From Trema orientale (taxonomy: Eukaryota > Streptophyta > Magnoliopsida > Rosales > Cannabaceae): a DNA stretch of 64,000 nt. The first letter of the stretch is position 1; each line of letters opens with the position of its first letter. The DNA is taken from assembly GCA_002914845.1 (NCBI GenBank), contig JXTC01000227.1, forward strand, positions 112,366 through 176,365, in the 5' to 3' direction. The position numbers were made by a program, and so were the translations under genes. Positions 1 through 11,085 of the stretch are shown here, piece after piece. Below the pieces are notes generated by a model. The model saw only the letters and a list, made by a program, of their open reading frames with translations, searched no databases and was not told where the DNA came from.

Positions 1-275
1 GTGCAATTTAGATTGAATCAATAAATCCTTGACTTGTATTTGCCACAAGCTAAAATTGATGTTCCTATCAAATTTCTCTACATCAGCTCTAACTGGAATT
101 GAAATCTTGTTTCCTGACATCTCACTTCGCACTTTTTGCTTGAAAAACCGCTAAGAAAATTTCAAGAAGGATTAAAAGGTTCAAATACTCCCACTTAAAC
201 ACAGCCTCCTTACACAGAATTTCTTAGACTAACATCAAGCTATAGTGCACCGAAGAACCCTGTTCTGATACCACT

Positions 276-875
276 TGTTGGGAATCTAACCGACCCAGAT
301 TCATCATGCCCAGGATCTCACTTCAAAGAAATGTCAGAATAATAGAGAAATAATAACAGGGAATAGAAACCAATCTCACAACACAAGAATTTAAGTAGAA
401 AACTCCCAAATCAGGAGAAAAACCACTATCTCTCAGAAAAGAATTTCACTAAATGAAAAGTTTCTATAATCACATAGATTTCCCTTTTTTCCAGCCAATG
501 ACTCCAATACACCTAAGCACTTTCTCATAAGTATTCTCTCACTCACACCTTACACCGCCACTTTTTGAAACCTCCTCTTTCATAAAGAAACTCTACTCTC
601 TTTAAAAAGAGAAACAAAGAGAAAAGGAAGGATTTGATTAGAAGAGAGAACTTGAAATGCTTCTAAGTTTTGGGATGAAGAAAATAAAAAAATGAAGCCT
701 CTATTTATAGGCCTTGAAAGGTAGTGAGAACACCACCTTTTACTATTACTATTACGGCTGCCCCTTTTCCCTATTGCTATTACGGTTGGCATTTTTACTA
801 TTACTATTACAGCTGCCCTTTTCACTATTGCTATTACGGCTGCCCTTTTTACTTCTATTCCCATATACATCAACA
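276..875 (-). repeat. copia LTR, copy A (600 bp)
   Basis: This LTR begins TGTTGGGAAT and ends ATCAACA on the plus strand, giving the short TGTTG/CAACA terminal inverted repeat typical of LTRs. It is 600 bp against 573 bp for copy B; the net difference equals one unit of an internal 27-bp repeat. The first 165 bases differ from copy B by roughly 5%. A purine-rich stretch on the minus strand adjoins it at about 876-885 and could be the polypurine tract. Confidence 0.85.
738..846 (-). repeat. 27-bp minisatellite inside LTR A (4 units)
   Basis: Four tandem units of about 27 bp lie near the U3 end of the LTR (minus orientation), each resembling TTTTCACTATTGCTATTACG followed by GCTGCCC. The matching stretch in LTR B (2677-2757) has three units. 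The unit-number difference accounts for the 27-bp length difference between the two LTRs. Confidence 0.8.
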
Positions 876-1339
876 ATCTCCCATTTGAAGACTTGATTTC
901 GATCACTTCTTCACATACGTCTCATCTCATAGCTTATGTTGCTATCATTGTCTTTACTAACAATCATACTCCACAATATGAGTATATATACCACTTAGAA
1001 TTGATGAATTCTAAGAATTTCATCCCGGCTCATGTCGAAAGAACCTTATTGATAATTATAGTGCTGACTCCCACATTCGGCTTCTTCGGGAATCCATCAG
1101 CTATCGACATCATTTAGCACACACTTTACGTCAACGCCAAACCAATGTCTATGTGCAAACTTATTGTCACAAATTATGACACATCTTCTTTCATGGCATC
1201 TTTGGAGATTAGCGGCATGCCATGAGGATGCACATATCATGATCAAAGGACAAGATCATCGTCTCCATCATAGGAGACAATATTAGCAGCATCACCAAAT
1301 TTAGAGCGTTTAGCTGAACCCGCTCCACCTTTTTGATAA

Positions 1340-2060
1340 TTTCTTTTCAGGTACCCAGATTGTCCACACCCCTACCAGATTACATTCTTTTTCATGGAAT
1401 ATTTCTTCCTAGTGTCAACTGCCAATGCTGAGCCCTCATATGGAACATTACTTCCACCACCCGTCAGCCGACTTTCTTCAGATAAAAGTTTACTTATGAC
1501 TTTAGAAAAAATTACAATCTCCTTCCCATGAACCAAAATAGGTTTCATATGCTCATAAGAAGGTGGAAGAGACCAGATGAATCGCAATGCTCTATCTTCA
1601 TCTTTAATCTTCACTCCAATAGCCTTCAGTTTAGAAATGATACCATTCAAGACACTTAGAGGATCAGAAATTGTTGTACCTTCATTCATACGCAATGTAT
1701 GAAACTGCTCCTTCAGGTATACTCGATTTGAGACATATTTCGCCTGGTACAATTCTTCAAGCTTTCTCTAGAGATCTTTGGCCGTCATTATTCCAAGCAC
1801 ATTTGCAAGGACATTTTTGGCCAGACACATGCGTATCGCACTTGCAGCTCTTTCATCCAGATCATCCCAGTCTTCATCGCTCATACTGGATTTCTTAGAA
1901 TCTTTGCCCTTGTAAGCCTCTCTGCCTTTCAAGACCATGTGCAATCCAGATTGAATCAATAAATCTTTGACTTCTATTTGCTATAAGCCAAAATTGATGT
2001 TCCCATCAAATTTCTCCACATCAGCTCTAACCGGAATTGAAATCTTGTTTCCTGATATCT
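1340..2060 (-). pseudogene. copia gag remnant (UBN2-like)
   Basis: The minus-strand translation contains the copia Gag signatures KFDGNINFGL, then LAKNVLANVLG, a helical segment with RVYLKEQFHTLRM and SLPPSYEHMKPIL, and a decayed zinc knuckle (CGQSGYLKRNY, where the His and last Cys positions are both Tyr). In-frame TAG codons stand where Trp is expected, just after FGL (about 1990) and before the RKLEELYQAK segment (about 1770), as C-to-T decay of TGG would produce. The frame ends soon after the knuckle and no pol follows. This is a non-functional Gag of a non-autonomous element. Confidence 0.75.
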
Positions 2061-2200
2061 CACTTCGTACTTCTAGCTTGAAAAACTGCTAAGAAAATTT
2101 CAAGAAGGATTAAAAGGTTCAAATGCTCCCACCTGAACACAGCCTCCTTACACTGAATTTCTTAGACTAACACCAAGCTATAATGCACCGAAGAACCCTA

Positions 2201-2211
2201 CTCTGATACCA
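2201..2211 (-). other. copia primer binding site (tRNA-iMet type)
   Basis: On the minus strand the bases read TGGTATCAGAG, the 3'-end complement of initiator methionine tRNA used by most plant copia elements. A two-base spacer separates it from the LTR. An equivalent site (TGGTATCAGA) lies at 264-273 beside LTR copy A, confirming that an internal region also follows that LTR. Confidence 0.8.
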
Positions 2212-2213
2212 CT

Positions 2214-2786
2214 TGTTGGGAATCTAACCGACCCAGATTCGTCACGCCCAGGATCTCACTTCAAAGAAATGTCAGAATAATAGAGAAATAATAACAGGAA
2301 ATAGAAACCAATCTCACAACACAAGAATTTAAGTGGAAAACTCTCAAATCTGGAGAAAAACCAGTGTCTCTCAGAAAAGAATTTCACTAAATGAAAAGTT
2401 TCTACAATCACATAGATTTCTCTCTTTTCCACTCAATAACCCCAATACACCCAAGCACTTTCTCACAAGTATTCTCTCACTCACACCTTACACCGCCACT
2501 TTTTGAAACCTCCTCTCTCACAAAGAAACTCTACTCTCTTTGAAAAGAGAAACAAAGAGAAAAGGAGGAATTTAATTAGAAGAGAGAACTTGAAATGCTT
2601 CTAAGTTTTGGGATGAAGAGAATGAAGAAATGAAGCCTCTATTTGTAGGCCTTGAAAGATAGTGAGAACACCACCTTTTACTCTTGCTATTACGGCTGTC
2701 CCTTTTCACTATTGCTACTACGGCTACTCTTTTCACTATTGCTATTACGGCTCCCCTTTTTACTTTTATTCGCACATACATCAACA
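2214..2786 (-). repeat. copia LTR, copy B (573 bp)
   Basis: This is the upstream LTR of the minus-strand copia unit. It has the same termini as copy A (TGTTGGG and ATCAACA). The sequence just outside, from 2787, reads on the minus strand as a LINE RNase H motif ending ENAELLAIK, which places the insertion junction exactly. Confidence 0.85.
2677..2757 (-). repeat. 27-bp minisatellite inside LTR B (3 units)
   Basis: Three tandem units of the repeat seen four times in LTR A, at the same position relative to the LTR end. Confidence 0.8.
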
Positions 2787-4620
2787 CTTGATAGCCAGGA
2801 GCTCAGCATTCTCCCTGAAAGAACACCAGGAAAACGGTGGGAAAAGACGCCACAACACTTCCAGAATGGTCATGAATAACAGCACCCAAATCCACATATG
2901 CTTCTCCTAATCTGACAGATGCATCAGTATTTAGTTTAAAGCAATCCACATCCTAAGCAACTCAGTTGGCTGAATCTAGAGAAGACTTACTCGGCTTCCT
3001 AACACATCAAACGAATCTGCTCCAAGAAATTATGAGCAAACAAAACATGTAACTCACCATCCCGAGCATTACCTCAATGAAGTACCGCATTACTAGTGGA
3101 CCATAAACAGCAAAGGAAAACACATACAAGCTCAAAGTCCTTCGTTTGAAAATTCATAAAAAGTGCCACAAGAACCTCTTCTATCGAATCGGTAATAAAA
3201 TGTTTTATTACAATCCACAATCCAGCATTCTTCCAAACACTCTGAGCTTCATTACAAGTAAACAAAGTGTGGATAGAAGATTTTATAGCACCATTGTATC
3301 TGAAGCATAAAGGAACCACTGGGATCTTTCGACGGTGTAGATTTAAACAGGAAGGGATTGAGTCATAGAACAACCTCCAAATGAATGAACAAAAATTTTC
3401 GGTGGGAGACCCAATTTCCATAAGCCTCTCCACCACTTGTATAGGATAGGAAAGGTAGACCCAACTTGGGAAATTTTTGAATTCATCAGAAATCTGTAAC
3501 CACTTTTGACCGAATAACTACTGGATTTTTCAAAGTGCCATATCAATCTATCTTCGTTTTGACCAGAACCAGGATGAATAGATTTAATCACTAGCTTCTT
3601 GGTTGATGAGCAAAGATAAATAGGAAATAATAGCTTCACTCCAAGAACATGGACATAGGATAAGCTCTTTAACACGCTTAATTGTTGGGCAAGCACAAGA
3701 AATAAGGGGAAAAGTTGTCAGACAGAGCAAGGATCTTCGAAAACATTAATATTCCCACCATTACTGACCTACCACCGAAAACCTTCAAAATCAACTCCTT
3801 ACCCTATAACAAACTTTCCAAAGATATGAAGAACCCGTCTTATCTTTTGTACCCAAAAATTTCGAATTATAAAAATACTTTCCCTTTAGAATTTGACCAA
3901 CCAAGCTAAATGGATCTATAATTAACTGCTAAGCTTGTTTGGCTACTAATGCCTGGCTGAAAAAGTGAAGATCCTTGAATCCTAAACCTACCAAGTGTTT
4001 AATTCGCCTCTAATTTACCCAAGCAATTGTATTTTCCCTATTTGAGGAGCCCACCAAAATTTCGGCATTATTGATCTCAATTTCTGGCAGAGTTTCAAAG
4101 GGACTTTGAAGATTCCCATGAGATAATTAGGGATAGTTTGTAGAACAACCTTTATAAGGACTTCTCTTCCGCCACGAAGAAGCGACTCCTATAAGTATCA
4201 TGAGAAGTGACTCTTTGAATCTATAGAATATTACTTCGAAGCTGCTCATTCACATTTGGGCTGAAAGTTATTGCTGACTTTTCAAAGTTAATTTTCTGCC
4301 AAGATGCCTTCTCATATAAATTGAGGAGATCCAAAATGGTTGCAAAATCACTAGCCAAAGCCCGACAAAAAATAAAAGAATCATTAGTGAAAAATAAGTG
4401 GCTCACCCTCAGTCCAGAACGTGAACACTGGAAACCCATCAAACGATCATCTGACCTAGTTCCTTCAATAAGTGAGGAAAAAGCTTCAGCACAGAGAAAA
4501 AATAGGGAGACAGAGAATAACCCTGTCGTAAATCCCTAGAAGGCACCACATGTCCCATAGGACTACAATTAATACAGAAAGCAAACTGTGATGTAGGTAA
4601 GCATTCCCAAATCAAAGATA
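2787..4620 (-). pseudogene. Truncated LINE (L1-type) reverse transcriptase / RNase H
   Basis: Minus-strand fragments in several frames give the ordered C-terminal half of a plant L1-type ORF2. RT motifs come first (DLRQGYSLSPYFFSL near 4550-4510; HLFFTNDSFIFCRA near 4390, a degraded F-A-D-D motif). Then come the PKFWWAP segment near 4060, the linker and zf-RVT region (KSGYRFLMNS, WRGLWKLGLPPKI, SIHTLFTCNEAQSVWKNAG; about 3520-3230), and an RNase H domain (KLNTDASVRLGEAYVDLGAV near 2940-2880) ending ENAELLAIK at 2787. Frames shift between fragments. The endonuclease and 5' half are absent. The copia array interrupts the RNase H domain. Confidence 0.75.
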
Positions 4621-5118
4621 GTCACTTGATTCATTACAGCTATTTGATAACAATCAAAAGGACTATAATCAAAGTATCCTAGGTGAATATCATAATACCC
4701 ATTGAAGAAGAACCTCTAATTAAATATATATTATTTAAGAAAAAATCTTCATTAAGCAATACAGATCAAAGGAGTTCTAGTTTAATAAACTTATTTTTTT
4801 AAACTGTATATTCAAAAACTTAATGACATACATATATATATATTTTCTTTTTCTTCAAAAGTCACTTTATCTCCTCTGGCCCAAGGTTGAATTATCAACC
4901 ATCTTTATATTCAATATATAATTGAAATTAATATTTTTATTAATACAAATTAAGGAAGTTGAGTTCAATGAACTCCCATTTTATAAAAACACCTTAATAT
5001 CAGTATTTTTTTTAATTTCAAATATATATTTAATTATTTAATCCCCTCATGATTGTGTCTTGGGATATAAGTTTTAGGAGAATTTCAGTAACATAATAAT
5101 ATAGAGAAAATTAATTTG
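4621..5118. other. AT-rich intergenic DNA
   Basis: No coding, RNA or repeat structure was recognised between the LINE remnant and the Athila element. The sequence is very AT-rich with short poly(A) and poly(T) tracts. Confidence 0.5.
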
Positions 5119-5123
5119 ATTTT

Positions 5124-6687
5124 TGATAACTCTATGAAAATAGAGTTATTTATGTTCTTTTTCTTAAATATTTTGTGTGTTTTTAGTGATTTTTAGTTTA
5201 ATTTAGGTTATTTTATAGTTAATTTGATTTTTAGTATTTAGATATAATTTTATATAATTTTATTAGATTTTAGGTATTTAATTTAATTTATTTAGTTTAG
5301 AATAATTTAGTTTTGTTTAATTTAATTCAGATTATATTTTCTATTTGATTTAGACTATAACTTAGGTTTAATTTGAATTTTATTTAAGATAAACGTTTTA
5401 TTAAGGTTTAATTATAATTTGAATTTAATTTTGATTTTATTTTGATTTTAGATTAAAGAAAAAAAGAAAAAAATTCGGAAAAACCCAGCCAAAACGCGCG
5501 AGTGGATGAGGGAGAGTTAGGCGCGATTTTGGCCGTCCGATCGTGATCAACATCCATCAGGCGGGCGCGTGCAGCACAAGCGCGATCTCAGGCGAGTGGA
5601 AGCCGGCAGCTGGGGCCCACCGACATCAGCAGCTGCCATTCTCTCTCCAGAGTTGTCTGATCCGATGCGTCTCATCTCCCGTGCAACCAGATTTTCGTCC
5701 AGTCAAGACGCGCCACTTCAGCCCGTTGACTTGACCTTTTCCTTCAGCCAATTAGGTGCGATTTTCGTGCCGAGCTTACGTGTTTCGGCCGCATGGGATC
5801 ATGCCTCACTGCCCAGAAACGTGAATAAAGACGGGGAAGAGAGAGAAAGAGAGAAAGGGAAAGTGTGAGTGATTGACACATCACATGACCAATCAGAAGC
5901 CACCATTAGAGACGTGAGAACTTGCACAACACTCCAAACTCAGCTATAAATACCCTGAACGTGAGAGAGAAAAATACACACCAATTTTGAGAGAGAAAAC
6001 TCTACCTTTTCTAGAGAGAGAGTGTGAGATGAGTTCAATGTCAGGCTAGTTTTTAGAGAGGCTAGAGAGATGATCTTAGTTGTGTAGTTTCTCTATTTTC
6101 CAGCTTTGATTCCTGAGAGTGCTTCAACGCTCATAAATTTGGTTTGTTAAATTCTTCAATATTTTTATTTTCAATATATTATTTTCTAGTTTCTCATATA
6201 AATTCAGTCATGCTTTCTTTATGTGGTGATTTAGACTAGATTATAATTGTATTTGTTTTATTAGTTTATCTTTTACTGCAGTATTGTCTCTATGATATAT
6301 TGTCGATCTTAGATAACTAATAAGATAGATTATTTTTGGTTTTAATTGGAAGAATTTCTCATATTGAATACTTTAGATTAATATTTGTTCTTAATTGTTA
6401 TATTTTCTGGTTATGTGTTTGGGATGTGAAACATATAATTGAGTGATAAAAAGGAATCAAAGTTGGTAACAGTTAAGCGAGCAATTAAGTGAATCTTGAA
6501 GCCTTGTTTTCTCATATTGGTATTTTCGTTTATTATTTTGTGATTATTTTAATTTATTGCTCAGTTTATTTTTATTTTCTATTTTTCTTTCTATTTTTCG
6601 TTACTTTTTATTGTTGATTTACATCTCTGTGGGATCGACACCTTAATCTATACTGCGATAGCTGCTAGTATATTTTGAGCGTAGACA
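5124..6687 (+). repeat. Athila 5' LTR (1,564 bp)
   Basis: The boundaries are TG at 5124 and CA at 6687, set by the flanking ATTTT duplication and the adjacent primer site. The first 26 bases contain a perfect 10-bp inverted repeat (ATAACTCTAT, then ATAGAGTTAT). The middle holds a GC-richer stretch (about 5490-5870) followed by a TATA box. Open frames inside it (about 5543-5868) are incidental. Confidence 0.9.
5944..5952 (+). promoter_or_regulatory. LTR TATA box
   Basis: CTATAAATACC lies about 820 bp into the LTR in a GC-balanced context and is followed by a GA-rich stretch. This is the expected position for the retrotransposon promoter at the U3/R boundary. The transcription start was not determined. 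Confidence 0.6.
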
Positions 6688-6693
6688 AAAATT

Positions 6694-6711
6694 TGGCGCC
6701 GTTGCCGGGGA
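6694..6711 (+). other. Athila primer binding site (tRNA-Asp)
   Basis: TGGCGCCGTTGCCGGGGA is complementary to the 3' end of plant tRNA-Asp. It lies six bases after the LTR, the arrangement typical of Athila-lineage elements. Confidence 0.9.
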
Positions 6712-7262
6712 AGCCAAATTAACAAAAAAAAGGTACATAATTCTTTCATTCTTTTTCTTTTAGATTTTCGTAAAAATATACATATATATATATATTTTTT
6801 AGTTTACTTTTAGTTTTTATTTTTTTTAGATTTTGTTTCCTATTTTAGTTTAGATTTTATTTTTATTAATTTATTTTTCTAATTTTCTAAACTTTAGGTT
6901 TTTAATTAGTTAATTTTTTTTTCTTTTCTTTTTCACATTATTATTATTTTTTTTAATTATTTTTTTTAAAAAAAAAAATTGTGTTGTTTGCGTAATTGGT
7001 AGAAACTGGGATTGTTCTGTCACAAAGGCATTGCCTAAGAAAGATTGGTTACAGAATAATAAGGACTGCAACTGTGACCCCTCCAACTCACCTGGGAACC
7101 TCGGAGAGTTCTGTCTAGAAAAGTTGGGTTTTAAGTGGGACCTTTTGCACCCTTTCCAATCGATCTGGGAACATTCTTAGTGTATACTTTTTGCGTTTGC
7201 TTCACAAATTTCTTTTCTTAAAATTAAAAAAATATATAATATAAAAAAAAAAACTTGGGTGC

Positions 7263-8680
7263 ATGTCTTGGCATAGAGACGAAACAGGAAGACTTAGTAG
7301 ACGACTCGATTTTGAAGAAGATTCATCCTCTTGGTCAGGCACAGATTCGTCAGAAACACCTTTACCAGCCAACATGAATCAAATTGAGAATAACGCTGCT
7401 AGGACTTTAAATGATTACCTACACCCAACCCGCACAGCCACACCTTCATGCATCATTTTTCCACAAAATACACCGCAAATGGATTTTAAACCTGGCATGA
7501 TTCAACTTTTACCTAACTTCCATGGCCTAGATAGTGAAAATCCATATTTACATATTAGGGAATTTGAAGAGGTAGTGGCCACTTTCCATAGCCAACCCAA
7601 TGCAGTAGATGCTGTTAGGTTAAAATTTTTCCCATTCTCCTTGAAAGATAAAGCGAAGAGTTGGCTATACTCTTTGAGACCGAGATCCATAGGTACATGG
7701 GCGGAAATGACCCGAGCTTTCTTTAACAAATACTTCCCGCACCATAAGACCAGCAGCCTTAAAAGACAGATCTCAACTTTTTCCCAAAAAGATAGTGAAA
7801 CTTTATATCAAGCCTGGGAGAGATTCAAAGAGTTACTGAACATGTGCCCACATCATGGGTACGAAAATTGGCGTCTTGTTAGCTATTTCTATGAGGGATT
7901 AACCATTAGGGAGCACCAATTTATAGAGATGATGTGCAATGGAGAATTCTTACAGAAAGACCCAGATGAAGCCATAGACTACCTAAATGAGTTAGCTGAG
8001 AAAGCCCATACATGGACTGGACCTAGTACTACTGATAGCACTAATAGGCCATGACCAACCGGAATCTACCATCTTAGGGAAGAAGATAGCCTTAAAGCCC
8101 AACTCGAAGCTGCGACTAGGGAATTAGAGGCTTTGAAAACTAGAGATAGTAGAGTCACACATACGGTTGCTAGGGTGGAATCTCAAGCTACATGTTTTGT
8201 CTGTGGGGGAGTGGAACACTTAGCTCAGGATTGCCCAACTTACAGTGAGATGAGAGGGGTTTATGAAGAATAACGCAATGCCTTAGGAACATTTAGAAAG
8301 CCTTTCTCACCGTACTCCGACACGTACAATCCTAGTAGGAGAAACCACCCAAACTTTAGCTGGAGATCTGACCAAAACAAACCTACATCATCTAGTACCA
8401 ATAACTGGAACACTGAGGCACCACCACCTAGGAATTACTCTGCACCTCAATACAATGCACGACCCAATAGAAATCCTTTAGAGGAAACACTTCAGGCATT
8501 TATGGAGGCACAGAATAAAACTAATCAAAAGTTTGAGTCTGTACTTACACAGGTGGTGGAAGAGAATAAAGAGATTAAGAGTCAGATAACTAAGCTGATT
8601 AGCGCTCTTACTGTACAAGAGCGTGGAAGATTTCCTGCCCAACCTCAGTCCAATCCGAATGGGCAACACTTGGCATAAAC
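7263..8680 (+). pseudogene. Athila gag (capsid/nucleocapsid), interrupted
   Basis: The frame opens at ATG 7263 and reads 263 codons of a Retrotrans_gag-type capsid with PSCIIFPQNTP, IQLLPNFHGLDSENPYLHIR, FPFSLKDKAKSWLYSL, SETLYQAWERFKELL and CPHHGYENW followed by YFYEGL, the canonical Athila Gag series. A TGA at 8052 and a TAA at about 8271 interrupt an otherwise continuing frame, which still encodes an intact CCHC zinc knuckle at 8193-8234 (CFVCGGVEHLAQDC) and the Athila signature NHPNFSWR. Both stops could come from single C-to-T changes (CGA, CAA). The frame is lost near 8680. The Gag protein would be truncated before its RNA-binding knuckle. Confidence 0.85.
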
Positions 8681-8833
8681 CTCTAGTACTGATACGCAAA
8701 ATATTAAAGAGGTCAATTTACAACTCGAAGTGATAAAACTTTAGATGGTCTAACTCGACCAAGTGACACTATCACTCTGGATAGTACTCAAGATGCCCCT
8801 CCACAAGAAGCTGAAAAGAAATTTCCAGTTACT

Positions 8834-9802
8834 GTGCCTTTTCCTCAAGCTCTCAAAACAGGAAAAATACCGAAAAATCAAGGTGAGATCCTCGAAAACC
8901 TTAAGCAAGTTAAAATTAATCTACCTTTGTTACATGTGATCAAGCAGGTACCATCATATGCTAAGGTGATCAAAGATCTGTGCACCATAAAAAAGAGGCA
9001 CCATGTCAAGAAGACTGCATTCTTGACCGAGCAGGTAAGTGCGGTAATTGAGCAGAAAACACCGCCCAAATACAAGGATCCAGGTTGTCCCACTATCACC
9101 TGCCACATAGGGACACACGAGTTCGGCCAAGCACTTTTAGACCTGGGAGCAAGTGTAAATCTCATGCCATCTTCTGTATACTTACAACTAGACCTTGGAG
9201 AAATCAAGCCCACATCTGTGGTACTTCAGCTTGCCGATCGTTCTGTGCGGAGACCGAGAGGGATAGTAGAAGATGTTTTGCTGCAAATTAATAAATTCTA
9301 CAATCCTGTTGATTTTCTAATCCTGGATACTCAATCTGTGGTTGACATAGAGTCCAAGATCCCGCTAATTTTAGGAAGGCCTTTCCTTGCTACAGCAAAT
9401 GCCCTCATTAATTGTAGGAATGGTCTAATGAAGTTATCATTTGGGAATATGACTTTGGAGGTAAACATTTTCCATATTGGAAAGCAACCACAAGATGATG
9501 ATGAGTGTTATCATACTGATGTGATAGACACGTTAGTGACAGAGGAGATTGACAAGAGCTACAAGTTTGATCCTTTGAGTCATATCTTTCATGATATTGA
9601 GAGTGAAAATTTGTTTTATCCTGATAATATTAACGTTTCTGCTGATTTTAAGATACAGGATAAACAAAAGAAATTCTTTCATCCACACTTTGAGAAGTTG
9701 CCTCCTGAAAGAGATAAGCCGAAACTGTTTGATGTGAAAACTTTGAGAGACAACTCAGCTCCACAATCTGAGGGGCCCAGACATGTATTTGACAACGGTT
9801 GA
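8834..9802 (+). CDS. Athila aspartic protease region (ORF of 322 aa)
   Basis: This continuous frame follows gag after a frame change. Its N-terminal part matches the Athila pre-protease segment (NLPLLHVIKQVPSYAKVIKD). Residues about 90-200 form a retropepsin fold: TCHIG, the active-site LLDLGASVNLMPSSVY (DLGAS in place of DTGAS is usual for Athila), then FLILD and a second conserved segment IPLILGRPFLATANALI. The acidic C-terminal part (DDDECYHTDVID) leads toward where reverse transcriptase should begin, but the frame stops and no RT motif follows. It was probably part of a Gag-Pol polyprotein, so the ATG is a convenience start. Confidence 0.8.
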   Translation: MPFPQALKTGKIPKNQGEILENLKQVKINLPLLHVIKQVPSYAKVIKDLCTIKKRHHVKKTAFLTEQVSAVIEQKTPPKYKDPGCPTITCHIGTHEFGQALLDLGASVNLMPSSVYLQLDLGEIKPTSVVLQLADRSVRRPRGIVEDVLLQINKFYNPVDFLILDTQSVVDIESKIPLILGRPFLATANALINCRNGLMKLSFGNMTLEVNIFHIGKQPQDDDECYHTDVIDTLVTEEIDKSYKFDPLSHIFHDIESENLFYPDNINVSADFKIQDKQKKFFHPHFEKLPPERDKPKLFDVKTLRDNSAPQSEGPRHVFDNG

Positions 9803-11085
9803 AGAATTTTGTGGAGAGTGTAGACCAACCTGAGGAGATCACTTTGGTGGCTCCTGTCTACCGTGACTGATCAAGTTTTATCTTTCTGTACTATATTTTA
9901 TTTTATTTTATTTCTTAGGATTATTTATTTTTGTTTTCTTTAGTTTGTTTTCATCATCTTCTCTAGCCTATTCGTTAGAAAGCCTATACTTCATGTGGAC
10001 TCTCTATCACTCAGGTGTGCTCTATCCTTTGCTCTTTTCTTTTCTTTTCTATATTTTCTGCCAGTGAGGACACTGTCTGATTTAGGTTGGGGGTGGTGGC
10101 ATATGCATGCACATTTTTAATGCACCACATTTTTTTTTTGCGTGTACAAAATTTTTCCAAAAAAAAAAAGTTTTTTTTTATGACTCAGTTTGATGATCAA
10201 ATACTGATGATAAGATTTGGTTTTACTGAATGAAGTTCTTAGGAAAATGATGAATATTGTTCTTGTCTGTGTGCTTGATTCTTATGTTAGTTTGATTTTT
10301 GCTTATGATTCTTGAATATTTTTGAGTACTCAGTTTTATTTTAATTGTTTTGTTTGCTTAGAGAAAGTTTATGTGATAAGTGAATTCTTGAAATCTCATC
10401 AATAAACTCTAGAACCTGTTTGATTATCACTTGAGGCGAAATCCTAGACTGAGCTGTATTAGAGATATGATTTAGGCCATTTTTGGATTGTTTGAGCCTT
10501 TCAAGCCTACCTTTGACACTTAATTATCCTTAGTTTACCCTTTTTGAGCTTAATTTTATCCTTTTCTTTGTTACCTATATTTTTGGCCTAAAGCTTATAA
10601 TGATTTCCTATATCTTACCTTTTGCCTTATAGCACATGTGATCTTTATTGAGCATATTTTCAGTATGTGATATTATGGGGAGGAAGGGTGGAGTTTTGAA
10701 TTATCTTTTTGAGGCTGAAAAAGAAAAAAAAATGTTATACCCTTGTGAAAAGAAAAAAAAATGATAAAAATCATAAGTTTGGGGGTATAGTACTTCAAAA
10801 ACAAAAAAAACAAAAAAAAAACAAGAGGAGTTTGATTGAAAAGAAAAGTGAAGTGCAGAAGGAAGTGAAAAATAAGTTTGGGGGTTATATCAATGAAGTG
10901 TTTGAGGTGAAGTTCCATAAAGGTCTGAGAATAAACTATGTGCTTTAGGTAATTTGAGCTATAAATATGACTATTATCCTACCTTTACCCTAGTCATACG
11001 TTACAAGCTTAAATAAAGTCCTAATGATCTTTGGTGCAGTATTGGTCTACATTAGTGGAGAGTGGTATGAAAAACAGGCTTATGA
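9803..11085 (+). other. Athila 3' internal non-coding region
   Basis: Pol would normally sit here but none is readable. The stretch contains an Athila/Tat-like 3' segment (about 10070-10105, with GGTTGGGGGTGGTGGCAT), homopolymer tracts, and three repeats of a TTTGGGGGT word (near 10777 and 10875, and in the 10087 segment). Lys-rich open frames such as 10709-10948 come from poly(A) tracts and are not considered genes. The polypurine tract and the start of the 3' LTR must lie in the following gap. Confidence 0.6.

Larger units (their letters stand above)
1..2786 (-). mobile_element. Ty1/copia gag-only tandem array (LTR-internal-LTR-internal)
   Basis: On the minus strand the order is LTR (2786-2214), tRNA-iMet-type primer site, about 1.34 kb of internal DNA with gag remnants, LTR (875-276), a second primer site, and the start of a second internal region running off the window (275-1). 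Bases 1-275 match 1939-2213 at equal length, so the repeat unit is about 1.94 kb and neighbouring units share one LTR. No protease, integrase or reverse transcriptase could be read, so the element is non-autonomous. The right end lies inside a LINE RNase H domain; the target duplication cannot be tested because the other end is outside the window. Seen directly: the repeats, primer sites and gag. Inferred: origin by unequal recombination between LTRs. Confidence 0.8.

Noticed and set aside
5543..5868. Open frames in the GC-richer part of the Athila 5' LTR
   Set aside because: They overlap a retrotransposon LTR upstream of its TATA box and have no recognisable domain.
10709..10948. Lys-rich ORF and its antisense Phe-rich partner
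   Set aside because: Created by poly(A) tracts in the 3' non-coding part of the Athila element.
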